A stretch of 64,000 nucleotides of DNA from NCBI GenBank assembly GCA_030278955.1, contig JAOANR010000010.1, forward strand, positions 21,854,444-21,918,443, written 5' to 3'. Made by a program: the position numbers and the translations under genes. Origin of the DNA: Hygrophila difformis. Taxonomy: Eukaryota > Streptophyta > Magnoliopsida > Lamiales > Acanthaceae. The stretch's first letter is position 1. The number at the start of each line of letters is the position of its first letter. Positions 36,180 to 47,640 of this stretch are shown in pieces. The notes beneath the pieces are model-generated. The model saw only the letters and a list, made by a program, of their open reading frames with translations, ran no database searches and was not told the DNA's origin.

Positions 36180-36184
36180 CGCGG
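36180..36184. repeat. Target site duplication of element B (left)
   Basis: CGCGG before TGTAACACCCC, with the second copy at 47381-47385 after TTACA. The site lies in the stem of an X-LTR hairpin. Confidence 0.95.
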
Positions 36185-38788
36185 TGTAACACCCCGGTTT
36201 TTGGTAACCCAGGTCGGGATGTCACCGCCACATCTCCCTAGTAAGACACGGCTTCTCCGAGCTTACTAAAGAGATGCAAGGCTAGGTATTGCAGTGTTTA
36301 AAACATTTAAAGCATTAAAAATAGCCCATACAATATAATTCAAAATTAATAATAGCATAGCGCAGCGGAAATATTTAGTTTAGTACAGTATCGCAGCGGA
36401 AAATATAAAAAGGGCCGACATGGCCAAAACACGGGTTAAACAGGCCCGTTCATAATGTAGTCTACGTACGAAATTTAAAAGCAAAATAAAAGTTCCCAAA
36501 ATCCCATGCATGATTCGTGCTCACACATGCTCATTCCACATATTCTGTAAAGAAAGGAATAAAAATGGTTTTGATCAGCAAAATTGCTGAGTAAGTTAAC
36601 ACATGCATGATCGTAGGGTTTAAAAGCCATAACTTTAATAATTTAACAAAAGCATGATAATAACATAATATTTGATTTCATTTAATCCATATCATATAGC
36701 ACAATCTATCTCAGGCTCTATTTAATAACACATATCACATGGTTTAATCATAAAAGCCATAATTTTAAATAAAGCATTTAAATAATTTAATTGGACAACA
36801 ATATAATTTAGTCTACTCTAATTTAATTTAGAATCCCCATTACATTCCCGATTCGGTATTTCAAGTTTCACGATAGAAATCGCGATGTCAACAAGTTTAG
36901 CCGGTAGCCCGGCGGCCGCAGCCGTATCAGCCATACCCAGTACCACTCCGGAGCCTCGGGAAACCCATACGGATATTCACGAGAGTGTAGGCTCTAAGTT
37001 TCGCCGTTTTGGCAATATCACATTTCAAGTATAGCGCGCGGGGTCACCATCGTCCATTACGGCACGAAGTGAATCGTTAGGGGGCACCCTGCAGAGCACT
37101 CACCCCTAATTTTAATTTATCAAGTTTGTAAGGGGATTTAGTTTTTAAAAATCTGCCTTCCAATGTATTAATTTAGAAATAATATCTCAATTCGTTTTAA
37201 CCCTAAAGGTTAATTCCATGTTTCAACAAGATTTCAAAATTTCGTTCGGTAAATCACAGTTTACTCCAAAAATCGTCTAAAATCAGATTTAATTCCAAAA
37301 ATTCCAAAATTTCATATCTGACTCGGAAACATCAATATCTACAACTTTTGTGTTTTAACTTTTTCAATCCGAGATACCTAAATAGGTCAAAAACGCCAAT
37401 TTTCACATAAGACGAAATCTGTCCGAGTTTAATACATCACAGATCAAAGATTTCAATTTCTACCATATCAATGCAACTCCAAATTTAATGAAATTTGACA
37501 GGGATCATCTTAAGACATTTATCTACAACTTTCATGTTCGGCCAAAGATCTAAAATAGCCTAGATCCTATGTCAAAAACGTGATCAAGATCATTCCTAAG
37601 TTCTGTCCAAGATTTCAAGAACTAGGTTCAAACAGTTCGGTTTCAACGGATTTTCACATATCAAATCAACTCCAAAAATTCTCAAATTTTTACAGTAGCT
37701 AGGTCTAAGTCTTAGGAACGTTTTTCATCTTTTAAGTTTTTCCGTTTGAGTTCGTTTTAAAGGTCGGAAAAATTCAACAATTCTGTGGCGTCGGTAGGAA
37801 AACAAAAGTGGACAGATTTATGATTCTTGTCAAATCTTTTAGGTTTCGAATGTTTTAAAATCTCCCAAAACCATGTAAGGTTAACTTACAGTGTCTATGA
37901 ACGTCGGGAATGTCCAATTCGGAGGCGTGGCTTCCAGATCACCGTTTCTCCTCTCCGTTCGTCGGGTTCTACGATCTAGATTCGATACGGGGGTGTAGAA
38001 AGAAAAAGGAGATGATTAGGATTCGTTTTCGAATCGTTTATTGAATAAAGATTGGACCGAGACTTACCACGACTATGGAGATCTGTAGAGAAACTCGTCC
38101 AACAGCGTTCGTCTTGGTTTCGTGCCTCCGACGACTCCGGATTTAGGGTTTCGAACGTATAGAATGTTTTAGGGTTTTGTAAACTTGTTCGGGGCTCCCA
38201 AGGGGCTTATTTATAGAATTCTCAATCCCTAGGGCGTCCACAACCGACCTAAAGGTCTGGAGTCGAGAGATGTTCAACCGAAAGTCGAAAAATCCGCGTT
38301 CGGGTGAGAGATTCACGCAACCAACAAATCTGTCATGTGGCGCGGTCGTGGCGCGGTTTTCCCCATTGGGCGCGCGGCCACCGCGCCGTCTTCGCCTGGA
38401 CTTCGGTCCGGGCGGGTCGTGCGATCCGTCGTGCTTTTCCGCCTCTCTTTCGGGTTTCTATCCCTCTATGCTCCCGAATTCCGATTTCCGGGGTATATTC
38501 GGGTTCATACTTTCTCTCTAATTTTATTCTTAGTCTAGTTGGATGTTTTGGACTCGAATACTCGAGTTCATTAGTGTCGGGTTTTGGTGTACCATTTATC
38601 CATCCTTTTATTGAATTTTCCTTTAATTATTTCTCATTTCTCATTTCCTTATATTTATTTATTTCTTTTATTTGCTGGATTTGTTTATTTATTTATAGTA
38701 TTTATTTTATTTATAGTATTTATTTTATTTATTATTTATTTATTTAATTATTGTTTTATGTTATGTTGGAAAATTCTCGGGTATTACA
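36185..38788 (-). repeat. Element B 3' LTR
   Basis: 2,604 bp. On the minus strand it starts TGTAATACCCGAG (38788) and ends GGGTGTTACA (36185). The TATA-like box TATAAATAA is at 38215-38207. A GC-rich GCGCGG block (38335-38420) lies near its start. The conserved block cggagcctcgggaaacccatacgg (36949-36972, shown on +) is shared with solo LTR1, solo LTR2 and others of this group. Confidence 0.95.
38207..38215 (-). promoter_or_regulatory. TATA box candidate, element B 3' LTR
   Basis: TATAAATAA on the minus strand. The same box in the 5' LTR is at 46804-46796, the copy that would drive the element. Confidence 0.55.
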
Positions 38789-38827
38789 GTCTACCCTCCT
38801 TAAGAATCAACTTCGTCCTCGAAGTTG
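38789..38827 (-). other. Element B PPT with hairpin
   Basis: On the minus strand CAACTTCG-AGGA-CGAAGTTG (38827-38808) is followed by attcttaaggagggtagac up to the LTR at 38788. The layout matches D and the embedded junction of solo LTR2. Confidence 0.88.
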
Positions 38828-38982
38828 TGTTTCGGCTTTTCTCGTCTCGTGCTAAGGTCTTGTGTTTGTTTTATTATGTTGTGACTGAACTTAGAATTAA
38901 ACTTCTAAGCTGCCTACGTACCCGGTAAAGGGATCAAGCCATAACGTAGTTCAAAAGTTTACAAAAATGCACGAAAAATTAA

Positions 38983-39009
38983 GGGGGTATGACATCCTCT
39001 CCCCCTTAA
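38983..39009 (-). other. Unused second PPT plus LTR-start-like sequence in element B
   Basis: On the minus strand CTTAAGGGGGAGAGGA (39009-38995, approximately) is followed by TGTCATACCCCC (38994-38983). That is a purine tract and a TGT-A-ACCCC start, 206 bp upstream of the real 3' LTR. In element C the LTR starts at the equivalent GGGGAGAGGA/TGTAACACCCC junction (56254). Confidence 0.75.
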
Positions 39010-39017
39010 GATTGCAG

Positions 39018-42000
39018 TTATGTCCCCATAACTGTGTCGGAATCGGTTTGGAACAATGTCGGGTATCGTTCTCTCATGTCGGATTCTACTTCCCAAGTTG
39101 CCGTCTCACTTTCGTGGTTTGACCAAAGAACCTTGATCATTTTGATGGTTTTGTTCCTCGTTACTCGTTCCTTAGTATCGAGAATACGCACTGGGACTTC
39201 TCCGTAAGTCAAATCTTCATCGAGCTCAATTATCTCCGGTTGAAGTACATGTGTCGGGTCCGGCACATACTTCTTTAGTTGCGAGACATGGAAGACATTA
39301 TGAACTCTATCTAAGTGTGGCGGTAAAGCCAATCGGTAGGCTAGAGTTCCGACTCGTTCTAGAATCTCGTAAGGTCCTATGTATCGAGGACTTAACTTCC
39401 CTCGTTTGCCAAAGCGCATCACCCCTTTCATGGGTGATATCTTTAGCATGACTCTATCTCCCACTTGAAATTCTAGGTCTCGTCGTCTCACGTCGGCATA
39501 ACTCTTTTGACGGTCTTGAGCGGCTTTCATCTTCCCTTGAATCACTTTGATTTGTTGAGCCATGTCTTCGATAAGTTGTGGTCCCACTACCACGGACTTA
39601 TCGTTTTCTTCCCAGCTCAAAGGGCTTCGGCACTTTCGTCCATACAATGCCTCGAAAGGTGCCATGCCGATACTAGCATGGTAACTATTATTATAGGAAA
39701 ACTCAATCAAGGGTAAATGAGATTCCCAATTTCCTTTGAATTCCAACACGCATGCTCTCAGCATGTCTTCTAGTGTTTGGATTGTTCTTTCGGTTTGTCC
39801 ATCCGTCATCGGGTGGAAAGCGGTGCTCATTTTGATTTGAGTACCGAGAGCTTTTTGTAACTCCGTCCAGAAATGAGAGACAAATCTACTGTCTCTATCG
39901 GAAATGATATCGTGTGGTACTCCATGTCGTCGTACCACGTTATCAATGTAGGCTTGGGCCAATTGGTCCATAGTCCACGTGTCTTTCATTGGGATAAATA
40001 TGGCTGTCTTCGTTAGCCTATCCACAATCACCCAAATCTTGTTCAGGCCTTTAGGTGATCGGGGTAATCCCGAGACAAAGTCCATTGAGATGCTATCCCA
40101 CTTCCAACTTGGAATCTCTAGTGGTTGCATCAATCCTAAGGGTTTATGTCGCACTGCCTTACCCTTTTGGCAGGTGAGACATCTCGCCACGAAATTCGCC
40201 ACTTCCTTCTTCATTCCCGGCCACCAATAGATCTTCTTCAGATCTTTGTATAGCTTGTCACCTCCGGGATGTACGGAGTATGGCGTGTTGTGCCCTTCCT
40301 CCATCAACCTTTGCTTCAACTCAGCACATTTAAAAGGCACACACCATCTACCTTTAAAACGGATGCTTCCATCCTCATGGGCAGTAAATCCTATTGCCTT
40401 TCCTTCGGCAATATACTCTTTTATCTTCTCGAGTCTCGGGTCGCCCGGTTGAGCGAGTCGAATCTCGTCCAATATTGGAGTTTCTACGACCATGGCATTG
40501 ACCGTTTCTCTCACTGTGCCAGGATGCACAAGTTCTAACTCCAATCTTGCCAAATCCATGTACAATGCCGGCGGAATTACCAACGAGTTTGTCACGTGTT
40601 GGGTTTTCCGACTTAGGGCATCGGCTACCACATTCGCCTTCCCCTCGTGGTATGCTATCTCTAAATCGTAGTCTTTAATGAGCTCCAACCACCTTCGCTG
40701 TCTCAAATTCAACTCCTTCTGAGTTAATATATATTTCAAGCTCTTGTGGTCGGTGAACATTCGACACTTCCGCCCATAAAGATAATGTCTCCATATCTTT
40801 AGAGCGAAAACGACCGCTGCCAACTCCAGGTCATGTGTCGGATAATTTTCCTCGTGAGGTTTTAGTTGGCGTGATGCATAGGCTACGACTCTCGAGTCTT
40901 GCATCAAAACACAACCTAAACCTTCCTTCGAAGCATCGCTATATACTTCGAAGTCACCATTCTCTGATGGTAGTGTTAATACGGGTGTGGTTGTGAGTCG
41001 TTTCTTCAGCTCTTGAAACGATGTCTCACATGCTTCGGTCCACTCGTATTTTGCTCCTTTCTTAAGTAGCTGGGTCAAAGGACGTGCAATCCTTGAAAAG
41101 TCCTTCACAAATCGTCTATAGTATCCGGCTAATCCAAGGAAACTCCTTATTTCCGTTGGACTTTTCGGAGTTGCCCATTCAGTTACGGCAGAAACTTTTG
41201 CCGGATCCACTGATACTCCATCAGCGGATACTATGTGTCCGAGAAATGCCACTTCTTTCAGCCAGAAGTCACATTTCGACAGCTTGCCGTATAGCTGATT
41301 TCTTCGCAAGGTCTCCAACACTTGATGTAAGTGCTTCGCATGCTCCTCCTCGCTCTTCGAGTAGATCAGGATGTCGTCGATGAACACTACGACGCACTGA
41401 TCTAACAATTCTCGGAACACGTTGTTCATGAGATTCATGAACATGGCCGGAGCATTTGTTAACCCGAAGGATAACACTGTGAACTCGTAATGGCCATATC
41501 GCGTTCGAAATGCCGTCTTCGGAATGTCCTTCTCGGCGATCCTCAATTGATGATACCCAGATCGCAAATCGATCTTCGAGAATACTGAAGCTCCCTTCAG
41601 TTGATCAAACAGATCCTCTATTCTCGGTAGGGGGTATTTATTCTTAATGGTCACTTGGTTTAGTCCTCGGTAATCTATGCAAAGACGTAGTCCTCCGTCT
41701 TTCTTCTTGACAAACAAAACCGGTGCTCCCCAAGGGGACGTACTCGGTCTTATGTAGCCTTTTCCCAATAGCTCCTCGAGTTGTTCCTTTAACTCCTTCA
41801 TTTCCAGTGGTGCCATCCGGTACGGAGCTTTCGAGACAGGCTCTGTCCCCGGAATGAGATCTATGGTGAATTCAAGATCTCTCTCAGGTGGCATGCCCGG
41901 AACGTCTTCAGGGAACACGTCCGGGTGTTCTCTTACCACTGGTATGCTATCAACCTTGTTCTCTTCCGCCTCAAGGTTGTGCACATAGCACGCATATAGT

Positions 42001-43742
42001 TCATACCCCTTACGCATCAAGTTACTTAGTTTAAGTGCACTAACGATTTTGTTACTTTTCTTAGGGGGCTGAGAGTAAAAGATAACTCTCTTTCCCCTAC
42101 TTTTTGACAAGGTGATCTTTTGCTTTTGGCATTCGATCACCGCTTTATACTGGGATAGCCAATCCATCCCCAGTATGATGTCAAAGTCTCTTAAGTTAAA
42201 TTCTACCAAGTTCGCGAAGAACTCTACGTTCTTTATCACTATAGGAATTCCGTTATATCGTTTAGAGCAAGACACTACTTCTCCAGAAGGCAATTGAATT
42301 CCTAAGCTAATTCTCTCGCACTTAGGTAGATCTAACTCAGGCACTATCCTTGATGCAATAATTGAGCAACTAGCTCCGGAATCAAATAAAATTCTAAGGG
42401 GTGTATTCAAAACGTGAAATGTACCTGCCATCACTTCTCCTTGCGCAGGCACGTCCGCTTGGTTCACCACATTGAGCCTCCCCACAGGGCGTCCTTGGTT
42501 GCCCTGCTGATTCGCGTTCTGCTGCTGGTTCGGCTGTTGGTTTTGATTCTGCGGGGGCGGAGGTCGTTGGTTCTGGTTCTGGTTTTGCGGCCTATTTTGA
42601 GGGGGTCGGTACCCTTGGTTATTGCCGTTCCGCCCGTTTTGGTTTTGAGGCTGTTCTTGCCCCGCGACTAAGTCGTCCCTCTTTGTTATGTTCTCGAGCC
42701 TAGTTCGGCATTCCCGTCGAACGTGACCCATTCGACCGCATCGGTAACAGGGGCCTTGTTGCGGGCATCCCCTTGCCAGATGTGGTCGTCCACATCGCGG
42801 GCAAGGCGGTACCGGATCTTCTTGATTGAACCTCCTCCCAGTGTTGTTTTGTTGGGGCCTATTCGACCCTCTGCGCTGCTCGTTCCTTCCAGTGTTGTTC
42901 TCGTTTCGTGAATCTCGACTTCTCTTGTCTTGAGGACCCCGGCTGGACTCCCCACTCACCCTTCTTTTCAGCTGCTGCACACGTGCTACCGCTACAGCGC
43001 GATCGTATACGGCTTGCAAATCGGGGTAGTGTACCCCCGTGATCACCTCGCGCACAGACAGGTTCAGTCCCATCTCGAACTTCTGTGCCTTTTCCGCATC
43101 AGTAGGCACTAGCCTTGGTGCGAACCTCACCAGCTCCTTAAAGCGGGTGTAGTATTCTTGCACCGTTTGGCTTCCTTGCTTCAGTGACAGGAATTCCTCG
43201 TACATGGCAGCTTTGGTACTCAAGGGATAGAATCGATCCCTGAGTAGTTCCATCATCTCCATCCACGAGTAAGGCTCGTCATCTTCAGTCAGTTTGGCTT
43301 GCGTTGCTTGCCACCAGTCATCAGCTTCGCCTCCCAAGTAGTATGAAGCGACATGTACCCTTTCTCCTTCCGGACATTTGACCGCTCCTAGCAGCTTGTC
43401 AAAAGTCCGGATCCATTCCTCCAGTTTAGCCGGATCCTCCTCACCAGCATAGTGGGGCGGCTGGTAGGGATTCACCATCGCCAGGTAGTTAGGGCGAGCT
43501 TGGGGCGGAGGTACCGCCGCAGCTTGACCCTGGTTGACTTGCGTGTTTCCGAGCGCAATCAACACTTCCTCTATCGTCCTAAGACGATCGCCCACATTGT
43601 TCGGTGCGGGGGCGTCCTGCACACCTTGGGGTTGTTCCATTTCAGGTTGAATCGGTTCAGTGACGTTGGGTAGTGTCTCCGTAGGAGTTTCAGTGGTGGT
43701 TTGAGGAGCGGTTTGAGTCCTTCCTCTTCCTCTGGGTGCCAT
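39018..43742 (-). CDS. gag-pol: Element B gag-pol polyprotein
   Basis: The open frame runs 1,588 codons from 43784. I prefer the start at codon 15 (43742, [10 protein letters not shown]), which matches the gag start of C (MAPRGRPRN). Numbering on the long frame: gag CCHC 346-359 (C346, C349, H354, C359) after a Q/N-rich tail; protease DSGAS from D468; RT with FIDD 801-804. RNase H has D950, E987, D1012 and D1055. Integrase has H1165, H1172, C1202, C1205 and core D1235-x60-D1296-x35-E1332. YIGPY (about 1468-1472) and a chromodomain (about 1531-1578) follow. No stop or shift is present. It would be cleaved into capsid, protease, RT/RNase H and integrase. Confidence 0.96.
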   Translation of the reverse strand: MAPRGRGRTQTAPQTTTETPTETLPNVTEPIQPEMEQPQGVQDAPAPNNVGDRLRTIEEVLIALGNTQVNQGQAAAVPPPQARPNYLAMVNPYQPPHYAGEEDPAKLEEWIRTFDKLLGAVKCPEGERVHVASYYLGGEADDWWQATQAKLTEDDEPYSWMEMMELLRDRFYPLSTKAAMYEEFLSLKQGSQTVQEYYTRFKELVRFAPRLVPTDAEKAQKFEMGLNLSVREVITGVHYPDLQAVYDRAVAVARVQQLKRRVSGESSRGPQDKRSRDSRNENNTGRNEQRRGSNRPQQNNTGRRFNQEDPVPPCPRCGRPHLARGCPQQGPCYRCGRMGHVRRECRTRLENITKRDDLVAGQEQPQNQNGRNGNNQGYRPPQNRPQNQNQNQRPPPPQNQNQQPNQQQNANQQGNQGRPVGRLNVVNQADVPAQGEVMAGTFHVLNTPLRILFDSGASCSIIASRIVPELDLPKCERISLGIQLPSGEVVSCSKRYNGIPIVIKNVEFFANLVEFNLRDFDIILGMDWLSQYKAVIECQKQKITLSKSRGKRVIFYSQPPKKSNKIVSALKLSNLMRKGYELYACYVHNLEAEENKVDSIPVVREHPDVFPEDVPGMPPERDLEFTIDLIPGTEPVSKAPYRMAPLEMKELKEQLEELLGKGYIRPSTSPWGAPVLFVKKKDGGLRLCIDYRGLNQVTIKNKYPLPRIEDLFDQLKGASVFSKIDLRSGYHQLRIAEKDIPKTAFRTRYGHYEFTVLSFGLTNAPAMFMNLMNNVFRELLDQCVVVFIDDILIYSKSEEEHAKHLHQVLETLRRNQLYGKLSKCDFWLKEVAFLGHIVSADGVSVDPAKVSAVTEWATPKSPTEIRSFLGLAGYYRRFVKDFSRIARPLTQLLKKGAKYEWTEACETSFQELKKRLTTTPVLTLPSENGDFEVYSDASKEGLGCVLMQDSRVVAYASRQLKPHEENYPTHDLELAAVVFALKIWRHYLYGRKCRMFTDHKSLKYILTQKELNLRQRRWLELIKDYDLEIAYHEGKANVVADALSRKTQHVTNSLVIPPALYMDLARLELELVHPGTVRETVNAMVVETPILDEIRLAQPGDPRLEKIKEYIAEGKAIGFTAHEDGSIRFKGRWCVPFKCAELKQRLMEEGHNTPYSVHPGGDKLYKDLKKIYWWPGMKKEVANFVARCLTCQKGKAVRHKPLGLMQPLEIPSWKWDSISMDFVSGLPRSPKGLNKIWVIVDRLTKTAIFIPMKDTWTMDQLAQAYIDNVVRRHGVPHDIISDRDSRFVSHFWTELQKALGTQIKMSTAFHPMTDGQTERTIQTLEDMLRACVLEFKGNWESHLPLIEFSYNNSYHASIGMAPFEALYGRKCRSPLSWEENDKSVVVGPQLIEDMAQQIKVIQGKMKAAQDRQKSYADVRRRDLEFQVGDRVMLKISPMKGVMRFGKRGKLSPRYIGPYEILERVGTLAYRLALPPHLDRVHNVFHVSQLKKYVPDPTHVLQPEIIELDEDLTYGEVPVRILDTKERVTRNKTIKMIKVLWSNHESETATWEVESDMRERYPTLFQTDSDTVMGT

Positions 43743-44011
43743 TCTGGTACAAATAGGATAGTTTAGGACTGATGAATTTAGCAAATGGTCTAAGCAATTT
43801 CTATGATTGTATATGTGTGTAGTAATTTAGCACGTGGTGCCTTGTTCGAGTTAAGAAGCATCGTCTGTTTTGGGGTTTCATTTTATTTTGTTTTGTTTCG
43901 TTTTGTTTTGATTTAAAAAAAAAATAAATCGGCATTTTATTTCCTCATAAGAAATTTTAGTACAAAAGTAGAAATATTTTTCTAGCAAAACGGTGTCTAA
44001 CAATAGAATCT

Positions 44012-44335
44012 CTAGTGCCTCATGACGTCTCTCGGCGGGGTAGCAGGATCTTCCTCCTCCGAACTCGGCGGTAGTAGGTCGTCAAAGATAGTGTTTAAGT
44101 CTTGCCCGTGGGCATCGATGTATTCCTTTAGTATTAAGTTTTGTGTAGTGAGGGTTTGGACTTGGCGTTCGAGTTGGTTTATGCGGTGATGATCCGCCTC
44201 TCTCAAGTTGCCCATGTGATGTAAATTGGCCTCCAATTGAGCCATACGGTACTTCATCTGCTCTAGAGTCTGGTGGGAATCGAGATGAACACTCATCATC
44301 CTGACCAACAACTGCATCATGTCTTGACTAGCCAT
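44012..44335 (-). CDS. Small leader ORF in element B, coiled-coil protein
   Basis: 107 codons (MASQDMMQLLVRMM...) lie between primer site and gag, on the gag strand. The product is helical, with leucine/methionine/glutamine heptads (LEQMKYRMAQLEANLHHM, INQLERQVQTLTTQN), and ends in an acidic Pro-rich tail (LLPPSSEEEDPATPP). Codon-like composition and balanced amino acids set it apart from the low-complexity frames nearby. Extra small ORFs upstream of gag are not part of the standard Tekay layout. It could be chance; I see no counterpart in the C leader. Confidence 0.45.
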   Translation of the reverse strand: MASQDMMQLLVRMMSVHLDSHQTLEQMKYRMAQLEANLHHMGNLREADHHRINQLERQVQTLTTQNLILKEYIDAHGQDLNTIFDDLLPPSSEEEDPATPPRDVMRH

Positions 44336-44367
44336 CTAGCGAAAGCAAGAGATCTAAGTTAATATTC

Positions 44368-44503
44368 GCCAAGATTCTAGTTCAATTCGCCCAGATTCTA
44401 AGTTCGAGTTTCCAAGATTCTAAGTTCAAGTTTCGCCAAGATGCTAAGTTCAAGTTTCGCAAAGATTCTAAGTTCAAGTTTCGCAAAGATTCTAAGTTCA
44501 TAG
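44368..44503 (-). repeat. Minisatellite in element B leader
   Basis: About six copies of a unit near 23 bases with the word aagattctaagttcaagtttcg (shown on + in two parts: aagattctaag, ttcaagtttcg). Small differences occur between copies, and the last three are nearly identical. Confidence 0.85.
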
Positions 44504-44619
44504 CAGAGATGCAACATGCATATGCAAATGATACTTCCCCCCAATAATAATTTAATGCACCATATATATTTTTCCCATGGGGTTTAAAATAAAATTTCTC
44601 CATGGAAATAAAAATTTAA

Positions 44620-44755
44620 AATTTAAAATAATAGTCAAAATATTAATAATAGTTTAAAAATAATAATGGTTTAAAAATAATAGTTTAAAAATAATAGTGG
44701 TTTAAATAATAGTTTAAAAATAGTAATGGTTTAAAAATAATAGTTTAAAAATAGC
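44620..44755. repeat. AT-rich tandem repeat beside the B primer site
   Basis: Repeats of aataatagtttaaaa and aataatggtttaaaa, with ATA/TTAAA words, run up to the primer site. A similar AT-rich run lies at the same place in C (57920-58025). Confidence 0.8.
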
Positions 44756-44757
44756 CG

Positions 44758-44770
44758 GGCTCTGATACCA
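44758..44770 (-). other. Element B primer binding site (tRNA-iMet)
   Basis: TGGTATCAGAGCC on the minus strand, three bases from the 5' LTR end at 44774. Confidence 0.93.
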
Positions 44771-44773
44771 ACT

Positions 44774-47380
44774 TGTAACACCCCGGTTTTTGGTAACCCA
44801 GGTCGGGATGTCACCGCCACATCTCCCTAGTAAGACACGGCTTCTCCGAGCTTACTAAAGAGATGCAAGGCTAGGTATTGCAGTGTTTAAAACATTTAAA
44901 GCATTGAAAATAGCCCATACAATATAATTCAAAATTAATAATAGCATAGCGCAGCGGAAATATTTAGTTTAGTACAGTATCGCAGCGGAAAATATAAAAA
45001 GGGCCGACATGGCCAAAATACGGGTTAAACAGGCCCGTTCATAATGTAGTCTACGTACGAAATTTAAAAGCAAAATAAAAGTTCCCAAAATCCCATGCAT
45101 GATTCGTGCTCACACATGCTCATTCCACATATTCTGTAAAGAAAGGAATAAAAATGGTTTTGATCAGCAAAATTGCTGAGTAAGTTAACACATGCATGAT
45201 CGTAGGGTTTAAAAGCCATAACTTTAATAATTTAACAAAAGCATGATAATAACATAATATTTGATTTCATTTAATCCATATCATATAGCACAATCTATCT
45301 CAGGCTCTATTTAATAACACATATCACATGGTTTAATCATAAAAGCCATAATTTTAAATAAAGCATTTAAATAATTTAATTGGACAACAATATAATTTAG
45401 TCTACTCTAATTTAATTTAGAATCCCCATTACATTCCCGATTCGGTATTTCAAGTTTCACGATAGAAATCGCGATGTCAACAAGTTTAGCCGGTAGCCCG
45501 GCGGCCGCAGCCGTATCAGCCATACCCAGTACCACTCCGGAGCCTCGGGAAACCCATACGGATATTCACGAGAGTGTAGGCTCTGAGTTTCGCCGTTTTG
45601 GCAATATCACATTTCAAGTATAGCGCGCGGGGTCACCATCGTCCATTACGGCACGAAGTGAATCGTTAGGGGGCACCCTGCAGAGCACTCACCCCTAATT
45701 TTAATTTATCAAGTTTGTAAGGGGATTTAGTTTTTAAAAATCTGCCTTCCAATGTATTAATTTAGAAATAATATCTCAATTCGTTTCAACCCTAAAGGTT
45801 AATTCCATATTTCAACAAGATTTCAAAATTTCGTTCGGTAAATCACAGTTTACTCCAAAATTCGTCTAAAATCAGATTTAATTCCAAAAATTCCAAAATT
45901 TCATATCTGACTCGGAAACATCAAGATCTACAACTTTCGTGTTTTAACGTTTTCAATCCGAGATACCTAAGTAGGTCAAAAACGCCAATTTTCACATAAG
46001 ACGAAATCTGTCCGAGTTTAATACATCACAGATCAAAGATTTCAATTTCTACCATATCAATTCAACTCCAAATTTAATGAAATTTGACAGGGATCATCTT
46101 AAAACATTTATCTACAACTTTCATGTTCGGCCAAAGATCTAAAACAGCCTAGATCCTATGTCAAAAACGTGATCAAGATCATTCATAAGTTCTGTCCAAG
46201 ATTTCAAGAACTAGGTTCAAACAGTTCGGTTTCAGCGGATTTTCACATATCAAATCAACTCCAAAAATTCTCAAATTTTTACAGTAGCTAGGTCTAAGTC
46301 TTAGGAACGTTTTTCGTCTTTTAAGTTTTTCCGTTTGAGTTCGTGTTAAAGGTCGGAAAAATTCAACAATTCTGTGGCGTCGGTAGGAAAACAAAAGTGG
46401 ACAGATTTATGATTCTTGTCAAATCTTTTAGGTTTCGAATGTTTTAAAATCTCCCAAAACCATGTAAGGTTAACTTACAGTGTCTATGAACGTCGGGAAT
46501 GTCCAATTTGGAGGCGTGGCTTCCAGATCACCGTTTCTCCTCTCCGTTCGTCGGGTTCTACGATCTAGATTCGATACGGGGGTGTAGAAAGAAAAAGGAG
46601 ATGATTAGGATTCGTTTTCGAATCGTTTATTGAATAAAGATTGGACCGAGACTTACCACGACTATGGAGATCTGTAGAGAAACTCGTCCAACAGCGTTCG
46701 TCTTGGTTTCGTGCCTCCGACGACTCCGGATTTAGGGTTTCGAACGTATAGAATGTTTTAGGGTTTTGTAAACTTGTTCGGGGCTCCCAAGGGGCTTATT
46801 TATAGAATTCTCAATCCCTAGGGCGTCCACAACCGACCTAAAGGTCTGGAGTCGAGAGATGTTCAACCGAAAGTCGAAAAATCCGCGTTCGGGTGAGAGA
46901 TTCACGCAACCAACAAATCTGTCATGTGGCGCGGTCGTGGCGCGGTTTTCCCCATTGGGCGCGCGGCCACCGCGCCGTCTTCGCCTGGACTTCGGTCCGG
47001 GCGGGTCGTGCGATCCGTCGTGCTTTTCCGCCTCTCTTTCGGGTTTCTATCCCTCTATGCTCCCGAATTCCGATTTCCGGGGTATATTCGGGTTCATACT
47101 TTCTCTCTAATTTTATTCTTAGTCTAGTTGGATGTTTTGGACTCGAATACTCGAGTTCATTAGTGTCGGGTTTTGGTGTACCATTTATCCATCCTTTTAT
47201 TGAATTAAATTCCTTTAATTATTTCTCATTTCTCATTTCCTTATATTTATTTATTTCTTTTATTTGCTGGATTTGTTTATTTATTTATAGTATTTATTTT
47301 ATTTATAGTATTTATTTTATTTATTATTTATTTATTTAATTATTGTTTTATGTTATGTTGGAAAATTCTCGGGTATTACA
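44774..47380 (-). repeat. Element B 5' LTR
   Basis: 2,607 bp. It is nearly identical to 36185-38788, with a 3-bp insertion near 47206. On the minus strand it starts TGTAATACCCGAG (47380) next to CGCGG. TATA-like box at 46804-46796. Confidence 0.95.
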
Positions 47381-47640
47381 CGCGGAACCTTTGTCGCGGA
47401 ACCACGGTCCGCGACAAAAACCTTGTTCCGCGACCAGGACTTATGTCCTTACAATTTTCAAACCCCTTTGTCGCTATACCCCCTTGTCGCGGAACCATGG
47501 TCCGCGACAAAGATTTTTGCTTAGCGACAAAGCAAACCCTAATTTTCAAAATTCCATTCCTCTTATTTCCCACCCCTTTGTCGCGAAACCCTTGTCGCGG
47601 ACCCATGGTCCGCGACACAAACTCTATTCCGCGACAAAGT
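47381..47640 (+). repeat. Double-hairpin array of X LTR, right part
   Basis: Completion of the unit split by B (to about 47435). Then come units with outer stems CTTTGTCGCTA/TAGCGACAAAG (47466-47476 / 47522-47532) and CTTTGTCGCG/CGCGACAAAG (47576-47585 / 47630-47639). Each encloses an inner TTGTCGCGGA/TCCGCGACA stem. Confidence 0.85.

Larger units (their letters stand above)
33798..36184 (+). repeat. Element X 5' LTR, first part (up to element B)
   Basis: It starts TGATAATGGCC, as at 61662. In order: an AT-rich segment; a site-II/telo-box cluster (34258-34375); a C-rich CCGCC/CCACC segment (34376-34830); an A/G-rich run (34850-35005); hairpin units (35013-35141); a TATA box (35350); more AT-rich sequence; and three double hairpins (35885-36141). 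Element B enters at 36184/36185 inside the next hairpin. Confidence 0.85.
35013..36184 (+). repeat. Double-hairpin array of X LTR, left part
   Basis: Units built from TGTCGC and GCGACA. At 35111-35141 a 14-bp perfect stem (TTTTGTCGCGGAAC) has a 3-base loop. Units near 35885-35953, 35981-36052 and 36073-36141 each have an inner stem (TTGTCGCGGA/TCCGCGACA) nested in an outer stem. At 36073-36082/36132-36141 the outer stem is CCTTGGTCGC/GCGACCAAGG. A looser unit lies at 35013-35076. The last unit is broken at 36184 by element B and resumes at 47381. Confidence 0.85.
36185..47380 (-). mobile_element. Element B: intact Tekay-like Ty3/gypsy chromovirus
   Basis: The element is 11,196 bp, flanked by CGCGG (36180-36184 and 47381-47385). 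LTRs are 44774-47380 (5' on the minus strand) and 36185-38788 (3'). It has an iMet primer site, a leader with a small extra ORF, one uninterrupted gag-pol frame, and a PPT with hairpin. Reading the LTRs side by side I count about 18 substitutions and one 3-bp indel in about 2,604 bp, so it is young but older than D. All catalytic residues are present. It is a candidate autonomous element and helper for C. Confidence 0.96.

Noticed and set aside
38270..38928. Frames in the B LTR repeated at 46859-47339
   Set aside because: They are duplicated as LTR sequence, on the strand opposite to the element, and end in AT-rich repeats giving poly-Phe/Ile/Tyr.
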